Assembly: GCA_003138365.1 (NCBI GenBank)
Contig: PLFY01000008.1
Span: forward strand, 6,034-50,851
Direction of reading: 5' to 3'
Source: Acidobacteriaceae bacterium
Lineage (GTDB): Bacteria > Acidobacteriota > Terriglobia > Terriglobales > Acidobacteriaceae
Length of the DNA stretch: 44,818 bases
Shown here: positions 16,877-26,633 of the stretch, one piece after another
Layout of the letters: every line of letters starts with the position of its first letter
How positions within the stretch are numbered: position 1 is the first letter of the stretch
Made by a program: the position numbers and the translations under genes
Notes under the pieces: model-generated
What the model saw: only the letters and a program-made list of their open reading frames with translations
Databases searched by the model: none
What the model was told of the DNA's origin: nothing

Positions 16877-19012
16877 ATGCACTCGTTCCTCAAGTTTGCA
16901 CTCGCGAAAACGCTTTCTCAGCACCCGGCAGTTTGTCTCCTGTTTCTGCTTGCGCTGCCCTTCGCCGCTTCGTCCCAGACTCGCGTTGTCAACGCTACCA
17001 TCGACACCTCGAAGACCGGTGCTCCTATTTCGAAGAACATCTACGGCCAGTTCCTCGAACACGGCGGCGACATCGTCAACACCGGCGTCTGGTCTGAGAT
17101 GCTCGTCGATCGCAAGTTCTTCTACCCAGTCTCAACCAGCGCGCCCAAACCACCGCCGGTGATGGGCAATGCGGCGGGGAACCCGCGTTTCAATCGCACT
17201 CCCACGCGTTGGTGGGCTCCCATCGGCGGCGACGACATCGTCACCATGGACAACACAAAAGCGCCTTATACCGGAGACCACACGCCGGTGGTCAAGCTCA
17301 GTGCGAAAGAACCGCACGGCATCAGCCAATCCGGAATTGCGGTTCGCAAAGGCAACGCCTACACCGGACGCATCCAACTGGCCGGCACTCCAGGCACGGT
17401 AGTCAAGATCACGCTCATCTGGGGCAAAGAAGCCACCGATCGCCAGACCATCACCCTACGCACGCTCGGCGCCGCGTTCCGCAAATTCCCGTTGCGCTAC
17501 GCCGCTGCGGCCGACACAGATGACGCAACTGTGGAAATCACTGGCACAGGCGCCGGTTTTTTTTGTGTCGGAACGGTTTCGCTCATGCCCGCCGACAACA
17601 TCGAAGGCTTCCGCCCCGAGATCATCGCCGCGCTCAAGCAACTGCGCTTCGGCGTCCTCCGCTTTCCAGGCGGCAATTTCGTCTCCTCCTACGAGTGGCG
17701 TTACGGAGTCGGCGACATCGACAAGCGCCCGCCTATCTTCGATCCCGTCTGGCACGCCGTGCAACCTAACGATGTTGGCACCGATGAATTCCTTACGCTT
17801 TGCCGCCTGCTGGGCGTCGATCCCTACATCACCGTCAATGCGGGCTTCGGAGATGCCTGGTCCGCGCGCGATCTGGTTGAATACACCAACGGCGCCGCGA
17901 CGACGCCCATGGGCAAATGGCGCGCCGCGAATGGCCATCCCGAACCGTATTCCGTAAAGTTCTGGGGCGTCGGCAATGAGCCCTGGGGCGATTACCAGAT
18001 GGGCTCCATGTCGCTTCCGCAATTTGAGGTGAAGCACAACCTCTTCGCCAAGGAAATGCGTAAAATTGATCCGTCCATTAAGCTCATCGCCGGCGGCGCC
18101 ATGCCCGATGTGATGGAGGGTGCGGACCAGGCAAGGCGCATCAACGGTCAATATGTCCCCGACTATCTATCGACAGCCGACTGGACCGGACAGATGCTCC
18201 TCAACTGCCTCGACAACATTGACATGATCAGCGAGCATTACTACGCATCGGGCACGCAGCACACTGATATGAAGTTGCAGAAGAAGGTGCCTATCGACCC
18301 TCCTCTGTCGTTCATTGAGTGGCAGCGCGCGCCAGCCGTGCAAGTCCGCGCGAAGTATGAGCACTACCAGGAATACCTCAAGCGCATTCCCGCTTTCCGC
18401 GCAAAGCCCGTTCCCATCGCCATCGACGAGTGGGCTTATTTCGGCGGCGGACCGAATACCTACAAAACCGTGCCCGCTTATGCCTGGGCATTTCACGAGA
18501 TGTTCCGCCACTCCGACGTTTTCCAAATGGGTGCCTTGACCTTCGCAACTGCAACCATGAGTTCCAACCGCACCGAAGCTATTCTCAACCCCACCGGCAT
18601 GCTCTTCAAGATGTACCGCGATCACTTTGGCGTCATCCCGGTCGAGGTGACGGGAGACTCACCGCAGCCGAAGCCGACGTTTCCGGCAGGCGGCGATCAG
18701 CCCGCTATCAATCCCGGTAGCGATACCTATCCCCTCGATGTCAGTGCCGCATTGAGCGAGGATCGCAAAACCCTGAGCATCGCCGTCCTCAATCCATCCG
18801 ACGCCGAACAGAGCATACGGATCGCAATCAACGGAACCAAGCTCGCGAGTGCCGGGGAGTTGTGGCGCATGGCTCCTGATTCCATCGATGCAACGGTGCA
18901 GGTGGACAAGAAGCCGGAAGTCCAGGTGGAGGAACAGACGCTTGGCGCTCTGCCCGACACCATTACCGTGCGCCCGTTCAGCGTGAACATTTATTCCTAC
19001 CCGGTCAAGTAA
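16877..19012 (+). CDS. Exported alpha-L-arabinofuranosidase, GH51, with CBM4-like insert
   Basis: A 711-residue protein. The signal peptide is long (VCLLFLLALPFAASSQ). The GH51 start motif ISKNIYGQFLEHGGDIVNTG is followed by a carbohydrate-binding-like beta-sandwich at about 95-235. The catalytic barrel then shows LRFPGGNFVSSYEWRYGVG, acid/base Glu368 in GVGNEPWG and nucleophile Glu518 in IAIDEWAYFGGG. It is clearly a different GH51 subtype from its neighbour 122 bases upstream, so the pair may split substrates (for example polymer against oligosaccharide). Weak ribosome-binding signal (GGGAG about 11 bases upstream of the ATG). The next gene follows after only 24 bases, indicating co-transcription. 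Confidence 0.9.
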   Translation: MHSFLKFALAKTLSQHPAVCLLFLLALPFAASSQTRVVNATIDTSKTGAPISKNIYGQFLEHGGDIVNTGVWSEMLVDRKFFYPVSTSAPKPPPVMGNAAGNPRFNRTPTRWWAPIGGDDIVTMDNTKAPYTGDHTPVVKLSAKEPHGISQSGIAVRKGNAYTGRIQLAGTPGTVVKITLIWGKEATDRQTITLRTLGAAFRKFPLRYAAAADTDDATVEITGTGAGFFCVGTVSLMPADNIEGFRPEIIAALKQLRFGVLRFPGGNFVSSYEWRYGVGDIDKRPPIFDPVWHAVQPNDVGTDEFLTLCRLLGVDPYITVNAGFGDAWSARDLVEYTNGAATTPMGKWRAANGHPEPYSVKFWGVGNEPWGDYQMGSMSLPQFEVKHNLFAKEMRKIDPSIKLIAGGAMPDVMEGADQARRINGQYVPDYLSTADWTGQMLLNCLDNIDMISEHYYASGTQHTDMKLQKKVPIDPPLSFIEWQRAPAVQVRAKYEHYQEYLKRIPAFRAKPVPIAIDEWAYFGGGPNTYKTVPAYAWAFHEMFRHSDVFQMGALTFATATMSSNRTEAILNPTGMLFKMYRDHFGVIPVEVTGDSPQPKPTFPAGGDQPAINPGSDTYPLDVSAALSEDRKTLSIAVLNPSDAEQSIRIAINGTKLASAGELWRMAPDSIDATVQVDKKPEVQVEEQTLGALPDTITVRPFSVNIYSYPVK

Positions 19013-19036
19013 CTGGGTTCCTAAGAGAGGGTACAG

Positions 19037-20143
19037 ATGAAACTACAGAAGCAATTCATTGCGTGCGCAATCACTTTGGCGGTCGTGTCGGGATCGATTC
19101 TCGCGGCCCAGGTGCAGACGATCGTTCCCGAAGTGGTTTCCGGCGCAAAGCCCGTCACGGTGGAGCACATCAAGATTCACGGCGCGGCTCTTGAAGGCAA
19201 TCTCGAAGGCGACGCTGTCGATCGAGACGCAATCGTCTTCCTGCCACCGAGCTATGAGAAGGATAAGAAGCGCCATTATCCGGTGGTCTATGCGCTGCAT
19301 GGCTATTCGATTGGCGCCGAACAATGGTCGCACGAGATTCACGTCCCGCAGACCGTAGAAGGTGCATTCGCGAAGGGGTCGCATGAGGTGATTGTCGTTC
19401 TTCCGGATTCCAAGACCGTCTACAATGGCTCGATGTATTCAAGTTCTGCGACTACCGGCGACTTTGAGAACTACATCGCTCGCGATGTAGTGGCCTACAT
19501 GGACGCGTACTACCGCACCATTCCGAGTCGCCAGAGCCGCGGCCTCGTCGGCCATTCCATGGGAGGCTACGGTGCGTCACGCATCGGCATGAAGCACCCT
19601 GAGGTCTTCGGCGCCCTCTACATCATGAGTCCTTGCTGCATGTCTCCGATGGCCGGCGGCGGACCCGGCCCTGCCGATCAGATGAAGGAGCGGGCAATTG
19701 CCAGCGAGAAGAAGGTTGCGGATGCCAAGTCCCCAGCCGACCTGGCGGCGCAGTCGCCGGGCTTCGCCTCCGCACAATATGCAACTGCAGCGGCGTGGGC
19801 GCCCGATCCGAAGAACCCTCCGCTATATTTTGACCTGCCGACCAAAGATGGAGTTTCTGTGCCGGAGATCGTGGCCAAGTTCACCGCCAACTCCCCGCTG
19901 TCCTTTGTAGATCAATATATCGGCAATCTGAAGCGGTACCGCGCCATCGCTATGGACGTAGGCGATCAGGATGGCCTGCGATTCGATGCCACCAAGCTGC
20001 ACACGATTTTCGATAACTACGGCATCGCAAATAGTTTTGAAATCTACTCCGGCACGCACACCAGTGCGGTCGCAGATCGATTCCAGAACCATGTGCTGCC
20101 GTTTTTCAGCAAGAATCTCTGCTTCACGGCAGATTGCCGTTAA
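19037..20143 (+). CDS. Exported alpha/beta-hydrolase esterase
   Basis: A 368-residue protein with GAGAGGG upstream of ATG 19037 and a signal peptide (AITLAVVSGSILAAQ). The esterase-D-like fold is seen in HYPVVYALHGYSIGAEQW, VVLPDSKTVYNGSMY and nucleophile Ser174 in GLVGHSMGGYGA; a late His lies in YSGTHTSAV. The family includes acetyl and feruloyl esterases and S-formylglutathione hydrolase; export rules out the last role. It is tightly packed between GH51 and GH127 genes (24 and 22 bases), so a de-acylating role on plant polysaccharide is likely. Confidence 0.82.
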   Translation: MKLQKQFIACAITLAVVSGSILAAQVQTIVPEVVSGAKPVTVEHIKIHGAALEGNLEGDAVDRDAIVFLPPSYEKDKKRHYPVVYALHGYSIGAEQWSHEIHVPQTVEGAFAKGSHEVIVVLPDSKTVYNGSMYSSSATTGDFENYIARDVVAYMDAYYRTIPSRQSRGLVGHSMGGYGASRIGMKHPEVFGALYIMSPCCMSPMAGGGPGPADQMKERAIASEKKVADAKSPADLAAQSPGFASAQYATAAAWAPDPKNPPLYFDLPTKDGVSVPEIVAKFTANSPLSFVDQYIGNLKRYRAIAMDVGDQDGLRFDATKLHTIFDNYGIANSFEIYSGTHTSAVADRFQNHVLPFFSKNLCFTADCR

Positions 20144-20165
20144 GCAGAAAGTGCAGGAGGCCTTG

Positions 20166-22091
20166 ATGACGGATCGATCGCGCCGCCACTTTCTCAAGAC
20201 GTCTGTCAGTGCCGCCGGCCTTTGCCTGGCTGGCCCCTTGGCAGCCGCTCATGCCTTGTTGGTCGATGGGCCAGAGCATCCGGCGGGCAGGCTTGAGCCC
20301 TTCCCGCTTGCTACGGTTCGTCTTGACCCCGGCATCTTCAAGCAGCAGGAGGAGATCAATGCGCGCTACCTCGACTCGCTCACGGTCGATCGCCTGCTGC
20401 ATTCCTTCCGTGTTACGGCAGGCATTTCTTCCAGCGCATCGCCGTACAAGGGATGGGAAGATCCGACCTGCGAACTTCGAGGCCACTTCGCCGGAGGGCA
20501 TTTTCTGTCCGCCGCCGCGCTGGCCTCGGCAGGCTCCGGAAACTCCGTGCTCAAGGGCCGCGGCGATGAAGTTGTTTCCGGTCTGGCAGCGTGCCAGAAG
20601 AAGATCGGAAGCAACTACCTGAGCGCCTATCCAACCGATATCTTCGAACACCTGGCGCAGGGCAAGCCGGCGTGGGCGCCCTTTTACACCTACCACAAGA
20701 TCATGGCCGGTCTGCTCGACATGCATCAGCTCACTGGCAACACCGAGGCACTCCAAATCGTCGAAGGCATGGCTGTGTGGGCGCGGGACTATTTCACGGG
20801 CATCAGCACCGACCAGCGCTTGCGCATTTTGCGCGACGAGTACGGCGGCATGAACGAAGTGCTGGTCAACCTGGCCGCGGTAACCAAGAAAGATCGCTAT
20901 ATTGAAGCCGCTCACATTTTTGAGCAGCCCGGCTTCCTTGATCCGCTGCACGCGCGCCGCGATGAGTTGCAGGGTCTGCATGCCAACACGCACGTTCCCA
21001 AGATCATTGGCGCGGCCCACATGTACGAAGTTACCGGAGATCGACGCTATCGCGAAATTGCGGAGTATTTCCTTGCCGAAGTGCTTGATGCCCGCAGTTA
21101 CGTCATTGGCAACACGAGCCAGGATGAGCACTGGAAATCGCCAGCTGGACAACTTGAAGGAACGCTGGTGTGGACGAACGCGGAGTGCTGCGTGGCCTAT
21201 AACCTGATGAAGCTTCAGCGCCATGTCTTCGGCTGGACGGCGGATGCGCGCTGGATGGATGCGTACGAGCGCGCCCTCTTCAATTGCAGGCTCGGCACTC
21301 AAAACGCGCAGGGCCTCAAGCAATATTTCTTCCCGCTCGCGGCAGGCTACTGGCGCGCGTACAACTCACCCGAGGAATCGTTCTGGTGTTGCACAGGCAC
21401 AGGCGCCGAGGAGTTCGCCAAATTTGCGGACACCATTTACTTCCGCCGTGACCGAGACATCTTTGTCAACCAGTTCATCGCCTCCACGCTTACCTGGAAA
21501 GACGAGGACCTTGTTTTGCAGCAGGTCACGCAGTTTCCGCGGGAGCAGGGCACAACGCTCAAGGTCAGGTCTTCAAGGCCAGCGCCGCGCGCAATCCATG
21601 TGCGTATTCCAAGCTGGACCACCGAGGACGCGCAGGTGAAGATCAATGGCCGGCCGATTGAAGCGATCGCGGACCCGGGCTCGTATCTCTCCATTCGAAG
21701 AATTTGGCAGGATGGCGATACGATCAGCATCGACCTCCCAATGAAACTCTGTCAGGAGCCATTGCCCGGCGACGACTCGGTGGCTGCGGCACTATACGGC
21801 CCGCTTGTTCTTGCAGCCAATCTCGGTCCGGGGCCTGCCGATGGCCCCATGCGTGTCATTCACGGCCGGGACACAGTGCCCAAAGATCTGCCCGTGGCAT
21901 CTGCCATGCCAAAAGTTGCCGGCGCACAAGATACGGAAACGAAGCATTGGATTCAAGTTGCATCTGCGCCGGATCTCAATTTCACTTGCTCTCGCGACAA
22001 CCAAAAATACGATCTCATTCCGATGTACGAGATTCAAGATCAACGTTACTCAGTCTATTGGCAAACCGGGAATTCCAAACAACGGACCTAG
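20166..22091 (+). CDS. Exported beta-L-arabinofuranosidase, GH127
   Basis: A 641-residue protein. ATG 20166 has AGGAGG 5 bases upstream and a Tat signal (SRRHFLKTSVSAAG). The (alpha/alpha)6 barrel shows HFAGGHFLSAAA, FYTYHKIMAGLLDMHQLTG, GGMNEVLVNLA and LQGLHANTHVPKIIGAAHMY. The family Zn/thiol site is complete: Glu340, Cys341 and Cys342 in NAECCVAYN and Cys408-Cys409 in FWCCTGTG. These correspond to Glu338, Cys340, Cys417 and Cys418 of Bifidobacterium HypBA1, where the first Cys of the CC pair is the nucleophile. GH127 removes beta-L-arabinofuranose, a sugar found in plant extensin, pectin side chains and the T side chain of some xyloglucans. That makes it a telling member of this locus. Confidence 0.88.
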   Translation: MTDRSRRHFLKTSVSAAGLCLAGPLAAAHALLVDGPEHPAGRLEPFPLATVRLDPGIFKQQEEINARYLDSLTVDRLLHSFRVTAGISSSASPYKGWEDPTCELRGHFAGGHFLSAAALASAGSGNSVLKGRGDEVVSGLAACQKKIGSNYLSAYPTDIFEHLAQGKPAWAPFYTYHKIMAGLLDMHQLTGNTEALQIVEGMAVWARDYFTGISTDQRLRILRDEYGGMNEVLVNLAAVTKKDRYIEAAHIFEQPGFLDPLHARRDELQGLHANTHVPKIIGAAHMYEVTGDRRYREIAEYFLAEVLDARSYVIGNTSQDEHWKSPAGQLEGTLVWTNAECCVAYNLMKLQRHVFGWTADARWMDAYERALFNCRLGTQNAQGLKQYFFPLAAGYWRAYNSPEESFWCCTGTGAEEFAKFADTIYFRRDRDIFVNQFIASTLTWKDEDLVLQQVTQFPREQGTTLKVRSSRPAPRAIHVRIPSWTTEDAQVKINGRPIEAIADPGSYLSIRRIWQDGDTISIDLPMKLCQEPLPGDDSVAAALYGPLVLAANLGPGPADGPMRVIHGRDTVPKDLPVASAMPKVAGAQDTETKHWIQVASAPDLNFTCSRDNQKYDLIPMYEIQDQRYSVYWQTGNSKQRT

Positions 22092-22163
22092 CTTGTAAAG
22101 ACGTGGTTCGCACCGGCCGCTGGAGCGGAATGCGAGTAGGCGCGAATTGAAAGGTGCAATCCA

Positions 22164-24548
22164 ATGAAGTTCCGACTGAGTGCAGAGGCTCGGACGCGGT
22201 GCGTGTCGCCTAATACTATTCGAGCCATTCCAATCTTGCTGATCCTGTCAGGAACTGTCGGCGTTGCGGGACAAATGCCCGGCCAGAAGGCGTCTGGTCC
22301 TCCGCCTGCGCAAGTCGAGCAAACTAGCCATGGCATCCGCGCGACTGCGGGCAACGAAGTCCTCGAGGTCACCGTATGTACTGACTCGGTGATTCACGTC
22401 GTTGCTACGCCCGAGCCTTCCGCTCCCGCTTCGCCGCGCCCGTGGATGCTCGGCGCACTGCAATCCTGCCCCGGAGCGGCGTTCACCTTCACACAAGACG
22501 CGAAAGTGGCCACCCTGAAAACCCCGAAGCTCGAGGTCACAGTCCATATAGAGCGCGGCAATCTCACTTTCCGGACCGCAGGCGGAGAATCGCTGCTAAA
22601 CGAAGGCAACAGCATACCGCGCACCTATGAGCCGGTCGAGCTCAATGGCGATCACACCTACCGCGTCACGGACCGCTTTTCTCCAACGATTACAGAGGCT
22701 CTTTACGGACTGGGTCAGCATCAGAGTGGCATGTTCAACTATCGAGGAGCGACAGTAGAGCTGGGACAAAACAACACCGATGTCGCCATCCCGCTGCTGA
22801 TTTCAAGCAAGGGCTATGGGTTGTTGTGGAACACGGCGGCGCTCACCTACTTCGACAATCGCTTCCCGCTCGATTTGAAGCTGACTTCCATCGCCGGCAA
22901 GTCGATTGACTACTACTTTCTCTACGGCGCGGAGATCGACACCATTCTCCATGAGTACCGCACCATGACCGGCCACACGCCGATGCTACCCAAGTGGGCT
23001 TACGGCTTCTTTCAATCGAAGGACCGCTATATGTCTCTCGACGAGATTCGCGCGATAGCGCAACGCTATCGCGAGGAGCATATCCCGCTCGACGCCATGG
23101 TGCAGGATTGGTTCTGGTGGAAGACCGAGGGCGACCCAATCTTCAATTCCAACTATCACGACGTAGCGCAAGATCTCGACGCGCTACACAAAGAAAACGT
23201 ACACGCCATGATCTCTGTCTGGGGCCTGCTCGATCCCGAATCCGAAACGTACAAGATTCTGGATGCAAAGCACGAGTTCGTGGCTGGCGCGCACGTCTAC
23301 GACGCCACCAACCCCGAGGCGCGCGACATCTACTGGGAGCATCTGCCAGGCAAGCTGCTGGCACAGGGATGGGACGCCTTTTGGCTTGATAGCGCCGAGC
23401 CCGAAGAATACTGGCCGCACATGGGCGATGCCATCCTCAGCAGCCGCCAGCTCGCTATCGGCAACGGCGCAGAATTTACTAACGTCTTCCCGTTCGAGCA
23501 TACCCTCGGCGTGCAGAATCATTGGAAAGCCCAAAGCCCGGGTAAGCGTGTCTTTCTGCTCACGCGCTCAGCGTTCCTGGGGCAGCAGCGCGTCGGCGCC
23601 ACCGTCTGGTCGGGAGACGTCTACGGCACCTACTGGGGCTTGAGCCACCAGGTCCCTGCCGGTCTCAATTTCGCCCTGTCCGGGGCTCCATATTGGACCA
23701 CCGACATAGGCGGATACTGGCCGCCCCACGACGACCCTCTCGCCGATCCCGCGTTTCAGGAGCTTTACGCGCGCTGGTTTGAGTACGGCACGTTCTGCCC
23801 GATCTTCCGCACCCACGGCCACCGGCCGCATAACGAGTTGTGGAGCTTCGACAAAGTCGAGCCTATCCTTGTGAGCTACGACAAGCTCCGCTATCGCCTG
23901 ATGCCGTATATCTATTCGCTGGCCTGGAAAGTAACGAGCGAGGACTACACGATCCAGCGGCCGCTCGTGATGGACTGGCGCACCGACCCCAACACTTGGA
24001 ATCTCGGCGACGAGTTCATGTTCGGGCCGGCCATCCTCGTCAATCCCGTGTTGAAGGCCAATACAACGAAACGAGACGTCTACCTTCCGGCGGCGGCTGC
24101 ATGGTACGACTTCTGGACCGGCAAACTGCTCAACGGCAACCAGGAGATTGACGCCGATGCGCCCCTCGAACGATTACCTCTTTTCGTGCGCGCGGGTTCC
24201 ATTGTCCCGATGGGTCCGCAAATCGAGTACGCCGCGCAGGACCCCGCAGGGCCGATCGAGCTTCGTATTTATCGTGGAGCCGATGGGGAATTCGATCTTT
24301 ATGAAGATGGGGGCGACGGCTACGAGTACGAGAAAGGCGAGCACGCTGTGATTCCCATTCGCTGGGACGATCACACCGGCGCGCTGACAATCGGCGCTCT
24401 CGAAGGATCCTTTCCGGGGATCGTCGAAGGTCGCAGGTTTCGCGTCGTCTTGGTTGCGGACGGACACGGCGTGGGCGCTGAGGTGACAGGATCGGCGAAC
24501 GCAGAAGTCCGCTACGAAGGCAAGGAAGTTAAGGCAACCATCAAGTAA
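22164..24548 (+). CDS. Exported alpha-xylosidase-like GH31 enzyme
   Basis: A 794-residue protein with AAAGG upstream and a signal peptide (IPILLILSGTVGVAGQ). An N-terminal beta domain is followed by the GH31 barrel: WAYGFFQSKDRYMSLDEI, DAMVQDWFWWKTEGDP, nucleophile Asp409 in AFWLDSAEPEEYWP, acid/base Asp485 in WSGDVYGTYWGL, then PYWTTDIGGYWP. The wording FFQSKDRY, and the AEPE after the nucleophile, fit alpha-xylosidases of the YicI/XylS type better than alpha-glucosidases. Alpha-xylosidase removes the unsubstituted xylose from xyloglucan oligosaccharides. Together with GH44 it is the strongest evidence that xyloglucan is the target. Confidence 0.88.
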   Translation: MKFRLSAEARTRCVSPNTIRAIPILLILSGTVGVAGQMPGQKASGPPPAQVEQTSHGIRATAGNEVLEVTVCTDSVIHVVATPEPSAPASPRPWMLGALQSCPGAAFTFTQDAKVATLKTPKLEVTVHIERGNLTFRTAGGESLLNEGNSIPRTYEPVELNGDHTYRVTDRFSPTITEALYGLGQHQSGMFNYRGATVELGQNNTDVAIPLLISSKGYGLLWNTAALTYFDNRFPLDLKLTSIAGKSIDYYFLYGAEIDTILHEYRTMTGHTPMLPKWAYGFFQSKDRYMSLDEIRAIAQRYREEHIPLDAMVQDWFWWKTEGDPIFNSNYHDVAQDLDALHKENVHAMISVWGLLDPESETYKILDAKHEFVAGAHVYDATNPEARDIYWEHLPGKLLAQGWDAFWLDSAEPEEYWPHMGDAILSSRQLAIGNGAEFTNVFPFEHTLGVQNHWKAQSPGKRVFLLTRSAFLGQQRVGATVWSGDVYGTYWGLSHQVPAGLNFALSGAPYWTTDIGGYWPPHDDPLADPAFQELYARWFEYGTFCPIFRTHGHRPHNELWSFDKVEPILVSYDKLRYRLMPYIYSLAWKVTSEDYTIQRPLVMDWRTDPNTWNLGDEFMFGPAILVNPVLKANTTKRDVYLPAAAAWYDFWTGKLLNGNQEIDADAPLERLPLFVRAGSIVPMGPQIEYAAQDPAGPIELRIYRGADGEFDLYEDGGDGYEYEKGEHAVIPIRWDDHTGALTIGALEGSFPGIVEGRRFRVVLVADGHGVGAEVTGSANAEVRYEGKEVKATIK

Positions 24549-24623
24549 TCTGCGCCTGCGCTGGACTTCGCAAAGAAGGGCCCGCGCGCGCTCACATTTG
24601 CTTCGCGGGAAAGAAGGCTGATC

Positions 24624-26192
24624 ATGACGCATTGCAAACTCTCGCTTCTGGTGGCTGCTGTATTGTGTGCGCCTTTGGCCGCCCAGTCTGAATCGGCCGA
24701 CCCCTGTGCCGCTCTCGCTGGCCTCAAGATCGACGGCGTAGAAATCACCAAGGCTGCGCTCGTTTCCGCCGGAACCACCGTCCCACCGCCGTACCCCGGT
24801 GCTCCCGGTCTCGGCCCGTTTCCCGCGCACTGCCGAGTCGATGGAATTATCAATCGCCGCAAGGGCATAGACGGCCAGGAATTCGGCATCGGCTTTGCTC
24901 TTGCCCTGCCCGAGCCTGCTACCTGGAACGGCGACTTCATGATGCAAGGCGGCGGAGGCGGCAATGGCATCATTGCCTATCCAGCGGGTGCAAGCTACGC
25001 CGGCGACAAGCCTGCACTCTCTCGCGGATTCGCCGTGGCCAGCACCGATACAGGACACAAAGCAAAAACAGGCGCCTTCGACTTTTCTTTTATGCGCGAC
25101 CAGCAGGCCTATCTCGACTTCGCTTTTCTCGCCAACGCCGAGGTCGGAGGAGTGTCGAAACAGATCATCGCAACCTATTACAGCAAACCCGCGGTGTACT
25201 CCTATTTCGTCGGCTGCTCCACTGGCGGGCGCGAAGGCATGATTCTTTCCCAGCGCTATCCAACGGTCTTCGACGGAATCGTTTCGGGCGACCCGGCCAT
25301 GCGCACGGGCCTTTCTAACCTGGCCATCGGCCAATGGATCCCTGTTGCATATAACCAAGCCGCGCCCAAAGACACCTCCGGCAAGCCGCAGATCGACAAG
25401 TTTCTCACGGACAGCGATCGCTCGCTCTTCATGGACGCACTCATGAAGCGGTGCGACGCAAAAGATGGCGTCGCCGACGGCATGATCTCCGACCCTCTCG
25501 GCTGCGAGTTCGATCCCGCAGTGCTCGCCTGCAAGGGCGGCCAGAAAGAAGCATGCATCGCGCCTGAAAAAATCAGCGCCATCAAGAAAGCCTTCGCCGG
25601 ACCGAAGAACGCATATGGCACTCAAGTCTATCCCGGCTTCCTTTATGACGGGGGCATTGCGATGAAGGGTTTTGTCTCAGGATTGCTGGCCATGGGACCA
25701 AGCGGCATCTTCGGCCTCTACACCAGCGCCACGGAAATCGACGTAGACCAGCGTGCGCTCCATGCCTCCGATCCACTCGTCGAGCCCGCCTCCACCAATC
25801 TCACAACCTTCTCTCTTGGTGGGGGTAAACTCATCTTCTTCCACGGCGACGGCGACCCGTGGTTCTCGCCGCTTGACACGCTTGACTATTACAAATCCCT
25901 TGCCGCAACCAACGGGGGTGCAGACAAGGTTGCCGAGTGGAGCCGAATGTTTCTTGTCCCGGGCATGGCACATTGTGGCGGTGGGCCCGCTCTCGATCAC
26001 TTCGACATGCTCTCCGCCGTCGTCGACTGGGTCGAGAAGGGGACGGCACCCGATTCCATTATCGCCACCGGTCAGGCATTCCCGGGCCGCAGCCGCCCGC
26101 TCTGCGCCTATCCAAAGCACGCGCAGTACAACGGAAACGGTGACACCCAGGACGCCCGCAACTTCCAATGCCAGGACCCCGCACATCAATAG
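24624..26192 (+). CDS. Exported tannase/feruloyl-esterase family protein
   Basis: A 522-residue protein with a signal peptide (LSLLVAAVLCAPLAAQS) and AAGG upstream. The tannase-family signature is present: GGGGGNGIIAYPAG, nucleophile Ser199 in GCSTGGREG, an Asp in FFHGDGDPWFSP and the His-Cys of GMAHCGG. The Cys before the Ser and the Cys after the His form the CS-D-HC disulfide motif of this family. These enzymes split gallate, ferulate or related aromatic esters. In this locus it may remove feruloyl or other aromatic groups attached to arabinose or galactose side chains. Last intact gene of the plus arm. Confidence 0.85.
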   Translation: MTHCKLSLLVAAVLCAPLAAQSESADPCAALAGLKIDGVEITKAALVSAGTTVPPPYPGAPGLGPFPAHCRVDGIINRRKGIDGQEFGIGFALALPEPATWNGDFMMQGGGGGNGIIAYPAGASYAGDKPALSRGFAVASTDTGHKAKTGAFDFSFMRDQQAYLDFAFLANAEVGGVSKQIIATYYSKPAVYSYFVGCSTGGREGMILSQRYPTVFDGIVSGDPAMRTGLSNLAIGQWIPVAYNQAAPKDTSGKPQIDKFLTDSDRSLFMDALMKRCDAKDGVADGMISDPLGCEFDPAVLACKGGQKEACIAPEKISAIKKAFAGPKNAYGTQVYPGFLYDGGIAMKGFVSGLLAMGPSGIFGLYTSATEIDVDQRALHASDPLVEPASTNLTTFSLGGGKLIFFHGDGDPWFSPLDTLDYYKSLAATNGGADKVAEWSRMFLVPGMAHCGGGPALDHFDMLSAVVDWVEKGTAPDSIIATGQAFPGRSRPLCAYPKHAQYNGNGDTQDARNFQCQDPAHQ

Positions 26193-26208
26193 CAAGAGGT
26201 TTGCAGTC

Positions 26209-26610
26209 ATGAGTTCCAGATCCATTCCCAGACACATTTATTGCGCAGCTCTCGCGGCCGCGATGTTGCTTGCGACCAGTGCTGGCGCATGCGCGCAGCC
26301 CACGCCTGGTCAAGCGACATCTGCTGCGGTGGCCAAGCCACTTCCGTTCGTCAGCCCCATCTTTGGCGACAACATGGTCCTGCAGCGCGGCAAGCCCGAC
26401 ACCATTTGGGGCTGGTCCGACCCGGGCGATACCGTCCGAGTGCAGATCGGCGAAAACATCGCAACCGGCACCACCGGCCCCAATCGCCGGTGGCACGTGA
26501 AGATTCAGCCGCCTGCGCCGGGTGGATCTGTGTCATTCAATGAGCTCGAGCATCGTGGGACCAATAGTCATGTGCAGAAGTTATGTTGTGTCATCCTGAT
26601 TGACGCCTGA
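26209..26610 (+). pseudogene. Truncated sialate O-acetylesterase-type gene
   Basis: ATG 26209 (AAGAGG upstream, 16 bases after the tannase stop) starts a normal signal peptide and the first domain of a 9-O-acetylesterase-type protein (FVSPIFGDNMVLQRGKPD, IWGWSDPGDTVRVQIGE, RRWHVKIQPPAPGG). At about 26530 family similarity stops and 25 unrelated codons lead to a TGA. The intact protein is about 500-650 residues with an SGNH catalytic domain, all of which is missing. The gene was therefore the acetyl-esterase at the end of the plus arm before a deletion joined it to the NHL-gene promoter region. A short product could still be secreted but would be inactive. Confidence 0.8.
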
Positions 26611-26633
26611 GTCAGTGGAAATGCCGCATATCT

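Noticed and set aside
16906-16917. GAAAACGCTTTC, similar to a LacI/CRE-type operator.
   Set aside because: It lies inside the signal-peptide coding part of the second GH51 gene and is explained by its codons; there is no second supporting site nearby.
24174-25625. A 483-codon minus-strand open frame across the GH31 and tannase genes.
   Set aside because: It spans the antisense of two well-supported genes and has no family features; such shadows are common in high-G+C coding DNA.
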